Source: Sarcomyxa edulis (lineage: Eukaryota > Basidiomycota > Agaricomycetes > Agaricales > Mycenaceae). From it: DNA of 64,000 nt. How positions within the stretch are numbered: the first letter of the stretch is position 1; the number at the start of each line of letters is the position of its first letter. The position numbers were made by a program, and so were the translations under genes. Positions 22,777-34,400 of this stretch are shown here, in pieces. The notes under the pieces were generated by a model. The model searched no databases. It saw nothing but the letters and a program-made list of their open reading frames with translations, and was not told the DNA's origin. The DNA lies in NCBI GenBank assembly GCA_009761415.1, contig QUOL01000003.1, positions 1,736,001 to 1,800,000 on the forward strand, written 5' to 3'.

Positions 22777-23990
22777 ATGGTTCCCTCTCGAGGGACCCAA
22801 CCTCTCGCAAGAACTTGCCATGTCGTCCTCGCAAATCACAAAGGATCTGTTAATGTCGCTCGATATTCCAAAGGTTCAGCGAAATACATCCTTACTGGTG
22901 GGCAGGACCGCACCGTCCGTCTCTGGAATGCAGACTTGGGCACCGAGATCAAAACTTTCGCTTCTCACGGATATGAAGTGTTATCTATAACAGTGTGAGT
23001 GTATCCGCTGAGCAGTTTGTCGATTTGTATACCTACGCGTAGGACAGCTCTCAAGACAATAGCAAGTTTGCATCTTCTGGAGGAGACCGTTCTGTTTTTC
23101 TTTGGGATGTCGCGACCGGGGTAACGACTAAAAGGCTCTCAGGGCACATGGGAAAGATTCATGTCGTCGAATTCAATGAGGATGCTAGTGTCGTTGCAAG
23201 TGGTGAGTCTAGTCGACATTTTTATCTGAACATTATTGATTTTTGTCTCCAGGCTCGTTTGATTCGACCGTACGACTCTGGGACCTCCGGTGAGTAAATC
23301 CTGCCCAAGTTTCTAAGGACTATAGATCTAATCTATATCCCAGTGCTCAGTCTCGTCAGCCCATCCAGATCCTGGATGAAGCCCGTGACGCTGTTCAAAC
23401 TATCCATGTTAGTAATTCCACCATCACAACAGGTTCCGTCGACGGCCATGTCCGCACATACGACCTTCGCAAAGGAAAACTTCGTTCGGATTTCATAGGA
23501 CGTATGTCTTACTTGTAATCCTCGGCCTTTGGTCCGGCTAAAACTCCCCCTACAGACCCCGTAACATCTGTTGTCCCTACTCAAGACGGACAAACGCTAC
23601 TTGTTACTACATTGGACTCGCATATCCGTTTGATGGATATGATAACAGGAAAGATGTTGAACGATTTCACTGGACATGCAAATGATTCATATCGTTGCCG
23701 CGGGTGTTTTGGACACGCAGAGGCTAGCGTGATATGTGGAGATGAGAAGGGTATGGTTTGGGCCTGGGATCTTCTCGATGTAGGTCAATTCCTTCAAATA
23801 CTCTATACCGCCTGATACTAATGGACATTTAACACTACAGGCCAAACCTTTATTGCCGAATCCACCACCGAGAGCACATCAGAAAGTAATAACGTGGACT
23901 GAACATCATCCTACGGATGCCAATGAGATGATCACAGCTAGCGCCGATGGGACCGTTAAAGTATGGCGAAATCCAGGATTAGGCGGTTAA
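22777..23990 (+). CDS. WDR83: WD40-repeat scaffold protein, WDR83/MORG1-like, 313 aa
   Basis: Six exons: 22777-22994, 23048-23202, 23253-23289, 23344-23501, 23556-23779 and 23841-23990. The product is 313 residues, close to the usual WDR83 length. It is almost entirely a seven-bladed WD40 propeller: ILTGGQDRTVRLWN, FASSGGDRSVFLWDVATG, VASGSFDSTVRLWDLR, TGSVDGHVRTYDLRKG, LLVTTLDSHIRLMDMITGK, VICGDEKGMVWAWDLLD and ITASADGTVKVWR. The blade order and the linker LDEARDAVQTIHVS match WDR83, known in animals as an ERK-pathway scaffold that also associates with the spliceosome. Location is expected in both cytoplasm and nucleus. It shares a very short divergent promoter with the F-box gene. Confidence 0.93.
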
Positions 23991-24235
23991 TGGTTAGGAA
24001 AGGAAGCGAAGTATGTGAGGTAGGCTCGTATCCAGTGTGGACCGGGCTTTATTCCAGTTGTAATTATCTTGATATACGTTCAACAATATAGCACTGAGCG
24101 ACAGCAAATACTCACTCGTACTCTTCGACTAGTCGCTGGTACGCCGTCCTGTCTAATCCGAGTAGACAAATTGGATATCGATGAATGGGGGTGATAAAAC
24201 CTAATGCTACAAAGATGTTCATCTATAATCGATGT

Positions 24236-24908
24236 TCAACTCGCCGTTCCTCCTGCGGGCGGAGGAGGTGGTGGCGGGTGTGGCTCTGTCCCAGTTCCAA
24301 CTCCCGGTCCCGTCCCCGGTGTTTCTGGCGGAACTTTCAACTCGGCCTCTATTCGTTCGCGGGCCTTTACAACTTTGGATTGGAGATAATGTGAATGTGA
24401 TGGTGGGATGACGACTTTTCCTGCGGCAGGTTTCGGTGGTGGTGGTGCTGGCGAGTTGGCTTTAAATAGGTGTTCGTAATGCTATAGGGAGGTCTATTGG
24501 AGGGTCTGCAGTATATTGGATGCGTGAAGACTATCGCACCTTTAGTATGTTCGCTATTTCATCTCCTCGCTTGACATTTAGAATTAAGTGAGCCTCATCG
24601 AGAGTCATCCGGTGCTGCCTCGTCAGCTGGTCAGTCATGGACCCAGAGGTAGCATTGCCGACGCCTGCAACGTCGCCTCCTAGTACTCCTTGTGGAGATG
24701 TTTTTGCATCTGGTCTATAGGTAAATCTCTGCTAGGAAAGCAGGAAGTTTCCGACGCACTTTTGACTGCCTGTCTTCCTGCTTCAAAGAAAGCTTTGCCT
24801 AGGATCCTTGTCCCCGTTACTAGGATCTGGATTATTACTTTTGGGGAGGACTATAAAGCGTCGAATGAGTATATCTGAATATATACGCGTTCGATGAGTA
24901 CTTGCCAT
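24236..24908 (-). CDS. PAM16: Mitochondrial import motor subunit Pam16/Tim16, 169 aa
   Basis: Four exons: 24908-24906 (the ATG alone), 24850-24760, 24709-24540 and 24481-24236, joining to 169 residues. Pam16 is the J-like partner that recruits and restrains Pam18 at the TIM23 channel in the mitochondrial inner membrane. Recognisable parts are the N-terminal hydrophobic region KVIIQILVTGTRILGKAFF, AGRQAVKN, and the J-like domain with LDEAHLILNVKRGDE, HYEHLFKAN and YLQSKVVKARERIEAEL. The His-Pro-Asp motif of true J proteins is absent, as expected. The C-terminus has a proline/glycine-rich extension of about 35 residues. The first intron has a GC donor (ATG followed by GCAAGT), needed because a stop codon lies just upstream of exon 2 in its frame. 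It is divergent to RPA43. Confidence 0.93.
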
Positions 24909-25000
24909 GGGAGGTTCGGGGTAACAGGAGAACGCCTAGACGTGGGAACCTTTCCAAAATTTCGACTCGCTAAACTTTTTTCGCTCGTGCAATTCTCCTC
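24909..25000. promoter_or_regulatory. 92-bp divergent promoter, PAM16/RPA43
   Basis: The two start codons are separated by 92 bp. No TATA box is visible, consistent with housekeeping promoters. The spacing suggests shared regulation of a mitochondrial import gene and a ribosomal RNA synthesis gene (inference). Confidence 0.6.
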
Positions 25001-26232
25001 ATGTCTCAAGAAACTCTAACAAAAAAACGAAAACATCCAGCTTCGATAATCGAGGCAGAAGGGCCTACGAAAAAATCTAGAAAGGATGGAAAGCCTAAAA
25101 AAGTGAAAAAGGACAAGGGGAAGGCAAAAGAGTCGGATACCGAGTTCCAAATAATCAAGGCGTCGCTGGTAGTCTCCATTCCGCCTGTATTCGCAGGCAA
25201 TCCAAGAACTGGTGTAGAGGAGATGCTAGATTCTATGATAATGAGGTATGTCCACGCGTTTCACTGAGTTCACGCAATCTAACGGCTGCTAGATATATAC
25301 CAGCTTTCCGAGGCGTAGTCCTCGCGCATTCTAACCTGTCTTTTCTCGATACGGCATCTACTATCAAGGCAGATTGTCCATTCCTTGTATGTAATATTGC
25401 ATTCGACGCGACTGTTTGGAGTCCACATGTTGGCATGAAGCTTGGTGTGTATTGAGTGTTCCTATCCGCATCTTTGTACTTACTGGATATTCGGATAGTC
25501 GGAAAAGTCAATCTATGTTCTCCTGATCACATCGCACTCCTAGTCCACCGCACATTCAATGTATCTATTCCCCGGCATCATATACCCACAGATGAATGGG
25601 AGTTCGAATATGGCCCTGCCGAAAATGACCCAGAGTTCGGGCCCGGTGCACACGAGGAGGAGGAAAAGTCTGATGAAGAAGGATCTCAGAAACCACAAGG
25701 AGAAACAGGTGGCCAGTGGGTGCACAAAATTACCAGTGAGAAGCTCGGTGGTCCAGACGGATTTCTAGAATTCACTGTTATCGGGTAATGCCACTCCATC
25801 GTCTTTGGGCCATCTAAAGATTCTGACCTTTCTGCTAGGCTGACTGTGGCAAACGAGATGCTGTCTCTACTTGGATCGGTACAGTCCGATCCCTTCTCGC
25901 CGTATCACGTTCCCGAAAATGGCCCTCCGAAGACGACAGTGGTAGAATCTGACGACGATACGCCCATGGACGAGCCTGTGGACATCCTGTCAGATTATGA
26001 CGACACTGACGAAGAGGATGCCTTTGTTCACCTTGGTAAACGGGGAGATGAGGCGGCGGCTGAGGAGGCCAAACGCAAGGCAGAGGCGGCTGCTTTGGCG
26101 GCTACAGAGAAGAAGGAGAAAGAGAAGAGGAAGCGGAAGGCTGAAAAGATAGACAAAGATGAACAAGACGCAGGAAAGGAGGGTAGCAAGTCCGGAAAAG
26201 AAAAGAAAGCTAAAAAGAAGAAGACAAGTTGA
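25001..26232 (+). CDS. RPA43: RNA polymerase I subunit RPA43, 358 aa
   Basis: Four exons: 25001-25245, 25293-25444, 25499-25784 and 25839-26232. RPA43 forms the stalk of RNA polymerase I with RPA14 and contacts the initiation factor Rrn3 in the nucleolus. A lysine-rich N-terminus (KKVKKDKGKAKE) precedes the Rpb7-like fold: FQIIKASLVVSIPPVFAGNP, PAFRGVVLAHSNLSFLD and CDCPF-type core ADCPFLVCNIAFDATVWSP. The OB region reads VGKVNLCSPDHIALLVHRTF then NVSIPRHHIP. An acidic insert (EEEEKSDEEG) splits the OB fold, as often seen in fungal RPA43. The C-terminus is long, acidic and then lysine-rich. It is divergent to PAM16, with a CorA-like gene downstream on the same strand. Confidence 0.92.
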
Positions 26233-26834
26233 AGCCAGACTCTGTATTCTTTTTCTTCTCTCTATGGGTCTGAGGGGTGCAATCTTATTCATTTTAGTTT
26301 CTGGGTCCATCGAGCGAGACTGTACGTGCATCGACAATCAATGAAGCCGCAGGATGAAGGTCGTGCAGTAATGTGTTTGAGCTTTTTCGAATCTTGTCTT
26401 ATTGCGATCGAATCGCTCTAAACCGAATCCTTCCTAGAACAGTCTGCTTTTGACAATGTTTACTGGGGCCCGGGGGTCTGAGGTACAATCACTCCAGGCG
26501 TGCTTCTATCGCAAACTCAACTTCGTACTTTATTTAGCGTCATCATTTCTCATGGAGTTCATGTGAGTATTCTTATTCCTGAACTCCTGTGATCATCACT
26601 CCATCTTCAATATCAGGTCGCGTCTCAGGCAAATGCAGGAGCCGGAACGGGCATGACCTCCGAAGGAGTGCTATTCTCTCCACCGAGCACCACGGTGGAG
26701 ATATACGACTCCACGCCACACCACCTCTCGAGATACTATGATTCTCACCTTTGTATCTCTTATACACAGGTAGTCACCCACCGATATCTTGGAAAGTACA
26801 TTTGATTCTTCTCTCAAAACTTACTCGAACGAAC
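26233..26834. other. Intergenic region before the CorA-like gene
   Basis: This should hold the RPA43 3' UTR and the promoter/5' UTR of the next gene. A G/C-rich patch (GGGGCCCGGGGG) sits at about 26465-26476. No gene seen. Confidence 0.4.
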
Positions 26835-28916
26835 ATGACTCTTGCCTTTCGTCCTGAAGTTCCTCCAGGAATCAGAGCGATGCCACCGCGAATGCCACCT
26901 CCTTCTCACCGCCATGGCGCACCAGCTGGTCCTTGGCCATGGGTGAACCTTCAATCAGACACAGACACGTTAACTGCCCCCCCTCCCCGCACTGTTTCCG
27001 ACCGAATAACAACTAAGGATCGCGTCCCTTGGAACTCCTATCCACAATCGTTGTTCCCTAACTGGGGACCTGGACAAGTACGCAGAAGTAGAATCGAAGA
27101 GATCATCAAAAGTCATCGAGACCTACCGTGCTTTGTCCACTACGTAGATGTCGGACAGGATTGCACGTTCTCGCCCCTCGAGAGTCATACTGCGTCAAAT
27201 AACGAATCGGACGAATTCTGGGATTTGATGCACAAACAGGTATCTGCCAACATTTTCCGTCTGGTGTCTAGGACTGCATGCTTATGGGGGGCTATTAAAG
27301 CGTCCGAAGGATGTTCGAGTCCGGGCATTATTTGTAGAGAACATCTCAGGACCCGTGTTGCAGATGCTCGGAACAAAGTAGACCGAATCTCTTCCCAGAC
27401 TGAATAGACTGATCATTTGAGTACAGGTATAACATTGAACCCTTCTTTTTCTCATCCTCGCTCAACTGGATCCCATCAAGGTATCAAGAAGATGTTCGAC
27501 CTATGAAGGGAGACCGTGAGTTACGGACCTGTCTGTTGGCTTGAGTCTTGCTTTGATGTTCTTCCAGATATCACCATCACGTTAACGTTTCCTCGACTCA
27601 TGCCAAACCCTACAATAGTCCCCCAATCTCCAGCCATTGCAGCGTCCTTCACTTTACCTCCACCAAATGGTTCGGTTCTGTCTGCTCTCTTTTCTATTGC
27701 CAGAGATCGATAATCCCCACCCAGCCGATCAAATAATTGATACTCAAGCGCCGCTTGCACTCCGTTCTAGTAGGTTGTTCTCGGTTTTTCTTCGGCAATC
27801 TTTTTCTCAAAGTCACCGCAAAGACGACCAAATCGTTCTTCTAGACCTCCTTGCTGTGCATATGATTCGTACCTCTGACAGCAGCACTATAATCTCTTAC
27901 CACCCGACCCCCGAATGGAAGGCCACCAGGGCGAGGAAACTGCATGCCCGCGTTAGATTTGCAGGACAAAGCGTTTACTGGCAAAAAATTTTCCGGCAGT
28001 CAGATGACCCAACCTTTGTCCTACTCACCCTTCTGTGGTACGCGCTTTATGCGTGGGATGAAAGTCTCGAGATGATGTATGAACACATATGTTGGCTCGT
28101 GAGTAGTATTTTATCTGGTTCCTTCATTCGTCTGATCCACATCCGTCCAGGAATCTCGCGTCATCAGGACTGTTGACGTGCATCTCACGAAGGAATTGCA
28201 TATTCTCCGTGCCCACTTAGTCCATTATGAGTCCCTCCTCGAAGACTTCCGTAAATCTGTTGTTTTCTTGATCGAAACCCCCAATCCTGCCATGAGTGTC
28301 CCTGGACACGATCAGGACAGGGAAATTTCTGCAGGTCTGATGTATAAAGAATGCAGCAATTTGCTATCCGAGATTGAACGGTTGAAAATGGGTAGAGAGA
28401 TGCAAGATATGCGGCTGAGCAATGTCATGAACCTGGTATGAATTCCAATGATCATTTTCGATATGACTCTGACTTAATTTTGATACATACTAGATGTTTA
28501 GTCTTGTCAACCTGGAGGACAGTAGGCATCAGCAAAAACTATCCGAGGCAGCTGTACGAGACAGCGCGGTTATGCGTCAAATCAACTTTCTTGTTCTCTT
28601 CTTTCTTCCCGCCTCGTTTGCAGCGGTGAGTTATTCCAGCCTACTGTCTAGTCTTGTCATTGACGCAACTCGACGCCAGTCCATTTTCGGCATGAATATT
28701 CGCGAATTGGCTCCTGATACGAACGGAACGCTCGCACGTTATTTCGCTACAGCGTGCCCTCTGACGGCGTTCACGGTATGGATCATCGTGGCACTCCATA
28801 GCAAAGATCGGGCTACCGACCCGAACACCAGCTGGTGGACACGTTTCTGGTGGCCTGTCAGCTATGTAGACCAAGTGGTGACGGAGAGACTGAGGCGTAC
28901 GACGCACAAGGATTGA
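26835..28916 (+). CDS. CorA-like membrane protein with GMN motif, 573 aa
   Basis: Eight exons: 26835-27239, 27301-27377, 27427-27515, 27568-27669, 27704-28098, 28151-28435, 28494-28625 and 28680-28916. The order is a proline-rich N-terminus, then a conserved cytosolic domain (RVRALFVENISGPVLQMLG, IEPFFFSSSLNWIPSRYQ, STIISYHPTPEW, then a long helical region with RAHLVHYESLLEDFRKSVVF). Two C-terminal hydrophobic segments follow (INFLVLFFLPASFAA and CPLTAFTVWIIVAL). Between them lies FGMN, the Gly-Met-Asn pore motif of CorA/Alr1 magnesium channels. This fungal subfamily is abundant in mushrooms. Ion transport is likely but not proved, since the cytosolic domain differs from bacterial CorA. The intron at 27670-27703 would be only 34 nt; a frame break there is the alternative. 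Confidence 0.87.
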
Positions 28917-29577
28917 GTGGCGTTCATCCGTCGCGGCCAAGTACTAGCGCAGAAAGCGAACCTGGTAATATAGGGTACCACAACCGTCCACACCGCTGAA
29001 GTCGGTCCTGGCCGTCTCAAACAAGTGAGCGCAACGCGCAAACAAACGCGTGGTTGCCACTGGTGACAAGGTGGAATTTGGGTGGAATCGAGGTGGATCA
29101 CTTTGAAGATGTGCACGAACGCTTGAACCATGACTCGAGAATACCCTTGATCCTCATTCAGGCGCTTACTACTCTGGAAGGCTTTCTTGAGATGTTCTTT
29201 GCCCGAAACACCAGTAAGTAGACGGTCTACTTGAGAGTCATGAGTGATTCGACGCGATGCGTCGAAGAAATACGCTAGTCTCAGTACCCTTCATAGGATA
29301 CGTGTCTATTGGGCTTACTGCTGTAGTAAAAGACGACTTACAATTTGTGCAAAGATGCAAAGATATTGATGTGATTGGTGTGAAAGAGTGAAATTTCACG
29401 CCACCGGCTACGAAAGTCACACGTTTGGTGATGTGTCGGCTTCAAATCTCCAATTTCCGTACTTTCCCTTCTACTTTTTCGCTGGTCGCCCGCGATTGAG
29501 CTTTCGTTTCTCTCCAACTCATCGCACAGGTCTTTCCCCGTCAAAGGCTAATCGTTCCTCGGACACCCGTCACAAAA
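28917..29577. other. Intergenic region before the KH-repeat gene
   Basis: No gene seen. The last 100 bp are rich in pyrimidines and end in CACAAAA before the next start codon, a good fungal start context. Confidence 0.45.
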
Positions 29578-32500
29578 ATGGCTCTCACCGCTGCTGACCT
29601 TCAAGTTCGTCTTTTCTTACTTTCGCGTCCAGATCATCCAGAATAACCTTTCTGTAGAAACAGCATCAGCTCGAAGGAGCCCCGGACCCTTTCCCATCTC
29701 TCGTGGATCGCACCCCTTCGAAACCTAGCGCGGGACGATCCGCACCCCAAGAATTGGACACCGACTCACAGTTGGCTTTTCCGTCTTTGGCTCCGTCGGC
29801 GCCTTCCGCTGGACCTACCAAGTCAGCATGGGGTGCAGGCCCTCGTATCAAGGCTGCGGTTCATACCCATGTTTTCTCTGACACCTTTACGTTGTCGGCT
29901 ATCGACCTTTCCACTTCTGGGAAAGACGGCAAGCCCGCTACGCTTGGTGAAGTCATGAAACAGGTCATCTCGAAGTACAAGGTCAAGCTGGAGGCATCCG
30001 CAAATCAGAGAACCCATCAAACCACGTTTCATCTCAAGGCCGATAGTCAGAAAGAACTCGACAAGGCCAAACGTAGTCTCTTGGCTCTCTGTAGTCCCGT
30101 CGTGAGTTTACATACACATTTGTCTTCTCTCCAAGCATTCATAAGTTCCCAGATAACTCTCGTCATAAACGCGCCTGCTTCCACCATTGCTTCCATAATC
30201 GGTCCTAAAGGTGAATGACACGCACGACGTCATTTTTTGAACATCTCTGAAAATATATAACCAGGTGCAACTCTCAAGCAGATTCGGGACCAAACCAGCG
30301 TCAGAGTCGACATTCCACGCAGGGACACCCTGGCCCCTATCAACGGTAATGGCCACGCAAATGGCGCCTCGTCTGGCAAGGCAACTCCGTCTCAGGACGA
30401 CGAAGATGAAGAACCAACTGTTCCGGTGACTCTAACAGGCCCACAACCTTTGGCATATGAAGCACAGGCTCTTTTCAACCAGATCATCTCCTCCAAGACT
30501 TCTAGGACCACTCAACGCGTCCGCGATATCCCGGCACACATATTGCCCTTCATTGTCGCACGGAGGAGCACTTTCCAAGCTGCAGCAGAGGGTGCTGATG
30601 TCAATCTCGCTCTAAACACTCCTGCGCGTGAGATCACCGTCAGTGGAGATCGCGAAGGGGTCGTTCGCGTTGTGGAGAAGATCAAGAGTACCGTTGAAGG
30701 TTTCAAAACCGGTCTCACCTTTGTCAAGATGTCCCTACCCAAGCGCCAACATCGTCTTCTCGTCGGTAAAGCTGTGGAAGAAATCATGGCCAAGAGCAAA
30801 TGTTCTGTTGTCGTAGCCGACCCCGACGAACCTAGTGACGACGTCATCGTATGGGGTCAAGGTTCGGACTTGCCAGCTGGGCTTGGTGCAGTCATGGAGC
30901 AGGCTAACTCTCAGTACATTCACGAATACCCTCTCCCCGGACCTATTGCGCTCTCGAGACAGATTTTGACCTACTTGTTGCGTATCCAATACCCCAAAAC
31001 TCTCGGTGCCGCTCATCCTGGGGTGTCGGTCTTTACCCCGTCGCTCGCCGCGGCGCAGACGGCCAAGAACATCAATATTGACCTTGTCGGTGATAAATCT
31101 GATGTCGATGCTGTCGTCAAGCAGATTTCTGACTTCTTCGGAAAACTCATCGGCTCTACCAAGGAAATCGAAGTAGACTGGCTCATTCACCGTGTTATTA
31201 CTGGTAAAAATGCCAAGAAGTACGTCTTGAATGTGCTGCTGAAGTTAGCAAGATGATTGACTTATTCCGTTTAGATTGAAGCAGTTCCACGAGACTCACA
31301 ACGTATTGGTGTACTTCCCTAACGAAGCTGTGGAACAGTCAACGGTCTTACTTGTCTACGATCCCCTCATTCCTTCCGCTTCGCCCTTGCCTGACGAGAA
31401 AGCGAAACACCTTGGTGAAGTAGCGAAGGAGATTTTGAAACTGGCCAAGGATGCAGCTGATGTCAAGAGTGAGACTATTACTGTTGAAAAGAGGTGGCAT
31501 GATGCTGTTGTTGGTCAAAGCGGAACCACCTTGAACGCGTGAGTCACGACCCTTATCCAAGTCGCCTGAAACTCAATGTCGCACTCGGTTTGATAGGATT
31601 ATCGGTGAAGACAAGACACTGTCCATCAAGGTCGGTGCAGAGGCCGGTGACGCTTCCAGTGAAGATGTCATTCTGGTCCGTGGTGCCAGTTCAGATGTAG
31701 ACCGTGCCGTGAAGGAAATTTTACAAATCGTCGAAAATGCCAAGAACGACGAGATTGTCAACAGTTTCGTGCGTTTACTTCTCGTTTTCTATGTGTACCT
31801 TACAGAGTCGCTAACCAATCTCTCAGTCCACGGAATTCGACATTGATAGGGAATTCGTTGGACGCGTTGTCGGTGCACAAGGCTCTGGTGTAAACAAACT
31901 GCGGGATCAACTCGGTGTCAAGGTCGATGTTACTGACGATTCGGACGAAAAGGAGAAAGAGGGTGGGAAGAAAAAGAAGGCAGTCCATCAAAAATCCAAG
32001 GTCAAGGTATGTTTTCCAAGGACATGTTCACTTTTTTAGCTCTTGACACTTATATACTATCCTCCAGATCACTGGTCGTAAAGAAAATGTTGAAGAGGCC
32101 AAAAAGAGAATCCAAGCTCAACTGGACCGACTTGTGAGTATTCGGAACTTGCATCGTGGTTTAGACCATATTAACTGCTCATAGGCCGACGAGACCTCCG
32201 AGGTGCTCAAAATTCCCAGCCAGTATCACTCCTCTCTCATTGGACAGAGTGGTAAATATGCCATCCGTCTGGAGGAAAAGTACTCTGTCAAGATTACTTT
32301 CCCCCGGCAATCCGCTGAAAATGGTGATGGAAAAACTCGGGAGCAACTCAAGGCGGATGAGGTATTGGTCAAGGGTGGTAAAAAGGGAGTTGCAGGAGCA
32401 AAATCGGAACTCCTTGACGTACGTGCTTGTTATGCATTCACATCCCAAGTTTTACTCAACCGCGGACCCCTAGGCTGTTGAATTCGAGAAGGAATCCAAC

Positions 32501-33976
32501 AACGTTGTCAAATTTACTGTTCCTAGTCGCTCTGTCGCCCGTATCCTCGGTAAAGGGGGCGTATCTATCAACGAGATCAAGGACAACACAGATGCCCAAA
32601 TTGATGTCGACAAAGCTTCGGATGACACAGGTTCCGTCACTCACATCACTGTTCGCGGCACCAAGAAGGCTATAGCTGCTGCTAAAGCCGCTATTCTTGC
32701 TATCGCTGAGCAGGTGTCCGAGGAGACAACTGCGACTCTCACGATTGAGAGCAAATTCCATCGCACCTTGATTGGTGCTGGTGGACAAGGGTTGAAGGAG
32801 CTTGTCAAACGATGTGATGGCCCGTCTGACCCCAAAGTCCAAGCAGGTCTAATTCGTTTGTGAGTCCGCCCATCTACATATCCACATCATATGTGATTGA
32901 CTGTTTTCAGCCCTCGTCAAGGTGAACCATCGGACGAGGTTCGTCTTCGTGGTGAACCAAAACTCGTCAACAGGTTGAAGGTTGAGTTGGAGAAGGCCGT
33001 GGCCACACTTCGTGACCGCGTCGTCCTGGGCCTCGAAATTCCTGCCCCTCAGCATCGCGCCCTAATTGGACGCGGTGGACAACATCTTGATGATCTTCAG
33101 AAGCGCCATAACGTCCAGGTTCAGTTCCCTGGTTCGCGCTCTTACCACCAGGTTGGCGATCCGGAAAATACCGCAGACCTGAAGGACGTGGACGCTGCTA
33201 GCATTGTGAAAGTAACAGGTCCTCGTGCTGCTTGTGAAAAGGCTATTGAAGAACTCAAGGTATTTAGTTGTTTCATCGCCTTCGACAGTTTCCTATCTTA
33301 CCACTCATCTGTAGGGTCAGATCAAACCGCCTGCCCCCGAGGGTGTTACCGCGACGATCTCAGTTCCCCTCAAATACCACCATGCCATATCCCAGCAAGG
33401 CAACTTCTTCCGGAACCTTCGGTCATTCGGCGTCAGCGTCGACCAGTCTGCTCATCCCCAGAAATCGGCAGTCCCTCCTAAACCCTCACAAAATGGAACA
33501 GTGGTTACTGCTCGCATTGATGAAGCGGATGAGGCTCCCGCTATCGAGATCCAATGGGAAGTATCCCCTAACTATCAAGATGCGGAAGAGGGTAGCTCGG
33601 AGTGGACCCTCAAAGCCCGCGACGAGGCTGGCTTGGAGAGGGCGCAGAAGATGATCACCGAGGCTGTTCAACATGCTGAACGCATGTCTCACGTTGGATT
33701 CTTGAGCCTGCCAGACCGATCTGTATTCCCTAGGATCGTTGGTACCAAGGGTGCCAACGTTGCTCGTCTGCGTAATGAGACTGGGGCCGACATCACTGTC
33801 AGCAGAGAAAACAACACTATCATTATCATAGGTAATCCTCCATCTCTGAGCCATCGTTTGAGTGTCACTAACCCGAACTTATAGGCACTGAATCCGACAT
33901 AGTCGCGGCGAAGGACGCTATTGTCAAAATGGCTTCCACTCCTGCTCGCCCTCAGCGTCGTCATGATCAGGATTGA
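29578..33976 (+). CDS. SCP160: Multi-KH RNA-binding protein, vigilin/Scp160-like, roughly 1240 aa
   Basis: A multi-exon gene from the ATG at 29578 (exon 1 29578-29604, exon 2 from 29658) to the stop at 33974. It codes for a chain of KH domains. GXXG loops seen in order include GPKG, GQSG (VVGQSGTTLNAIIG), GAQG (VVGAQGSGVNKLRD), GQSG (LIGQSGKYAIRLEE), GKGG (ILGKGGVSINEIKD), GAGG (LIGAGGQGLKELVK), GRGG (LIGRGGQHLDDLQK) and GTKG (RIVGTKGANVARLRNE). Several further repeats have degenerate loops (LVGKAVEEIM; HHAISQQGNFFRNL). This layout is that of vigilin/Scp160, which binds mRNA on polysomes at the ER and influences translation, ploidy and gene silencing in yeast. It ends in a basic RPQRRHDQD tail. 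It is convergent with SR140, with 183 bp between stop codons. Confidence 0.93.
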
Positions 33977-34159
33977 TTATGTTCGCAGAAAAATAATTAC
34001 ATATAACAAATTTATCCACGTCAATCGTTTTTATATATTATGGAACAGGAATCAATATCACTCTCTCATCATCATATTTGAAGAGTCTGAGCACTGATAG
34101 TTTTTAGCCCTGGCAGATGCTAACAAGAAGTCAAATCATTGAAGTACATGGAACACCGT

Positions 34160-34400
34160 TCATTCAATCGGATCTCCATCCACATCATTATCTATCGGCT
34201 CACCATCCACATCTTCCATCGGTTCTCCATCCACATCTTCCATTGGTTCTCCATCCAAGTCTCCATCCATTGGTGCTCCGTCCAAATCGTTGTCCAGAGG
34301 TTGCCCATCTACATCTTCCTCTACAAGTTGTCCATCCACGTCGTCAATAGGATTGCCATCAACGTCACTGTCTTCTTCCATCGGCTCGCCATCGTCTGAG
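34160..34400 (-). repeat. Acidic DVDGEP repeat encoding the SR140 C-terminus
   Basis: About eight imperfect coding repeats of 24-30 bp, with units such as DVDGEPME, DLDGAPMD and DVDGQPLD. Two neighbouring units are near-identical at DNA level, suggesting recent slippage. The repeats form a strongly acidic tail on the SR140 protein. Confidence 0.75.

Noticed and set aside
34117..34399. His/Pro-rich plus-strand frames opposite the SR140 tail
   Set aside because: They are antisense readings of the DVDGEP repeat.
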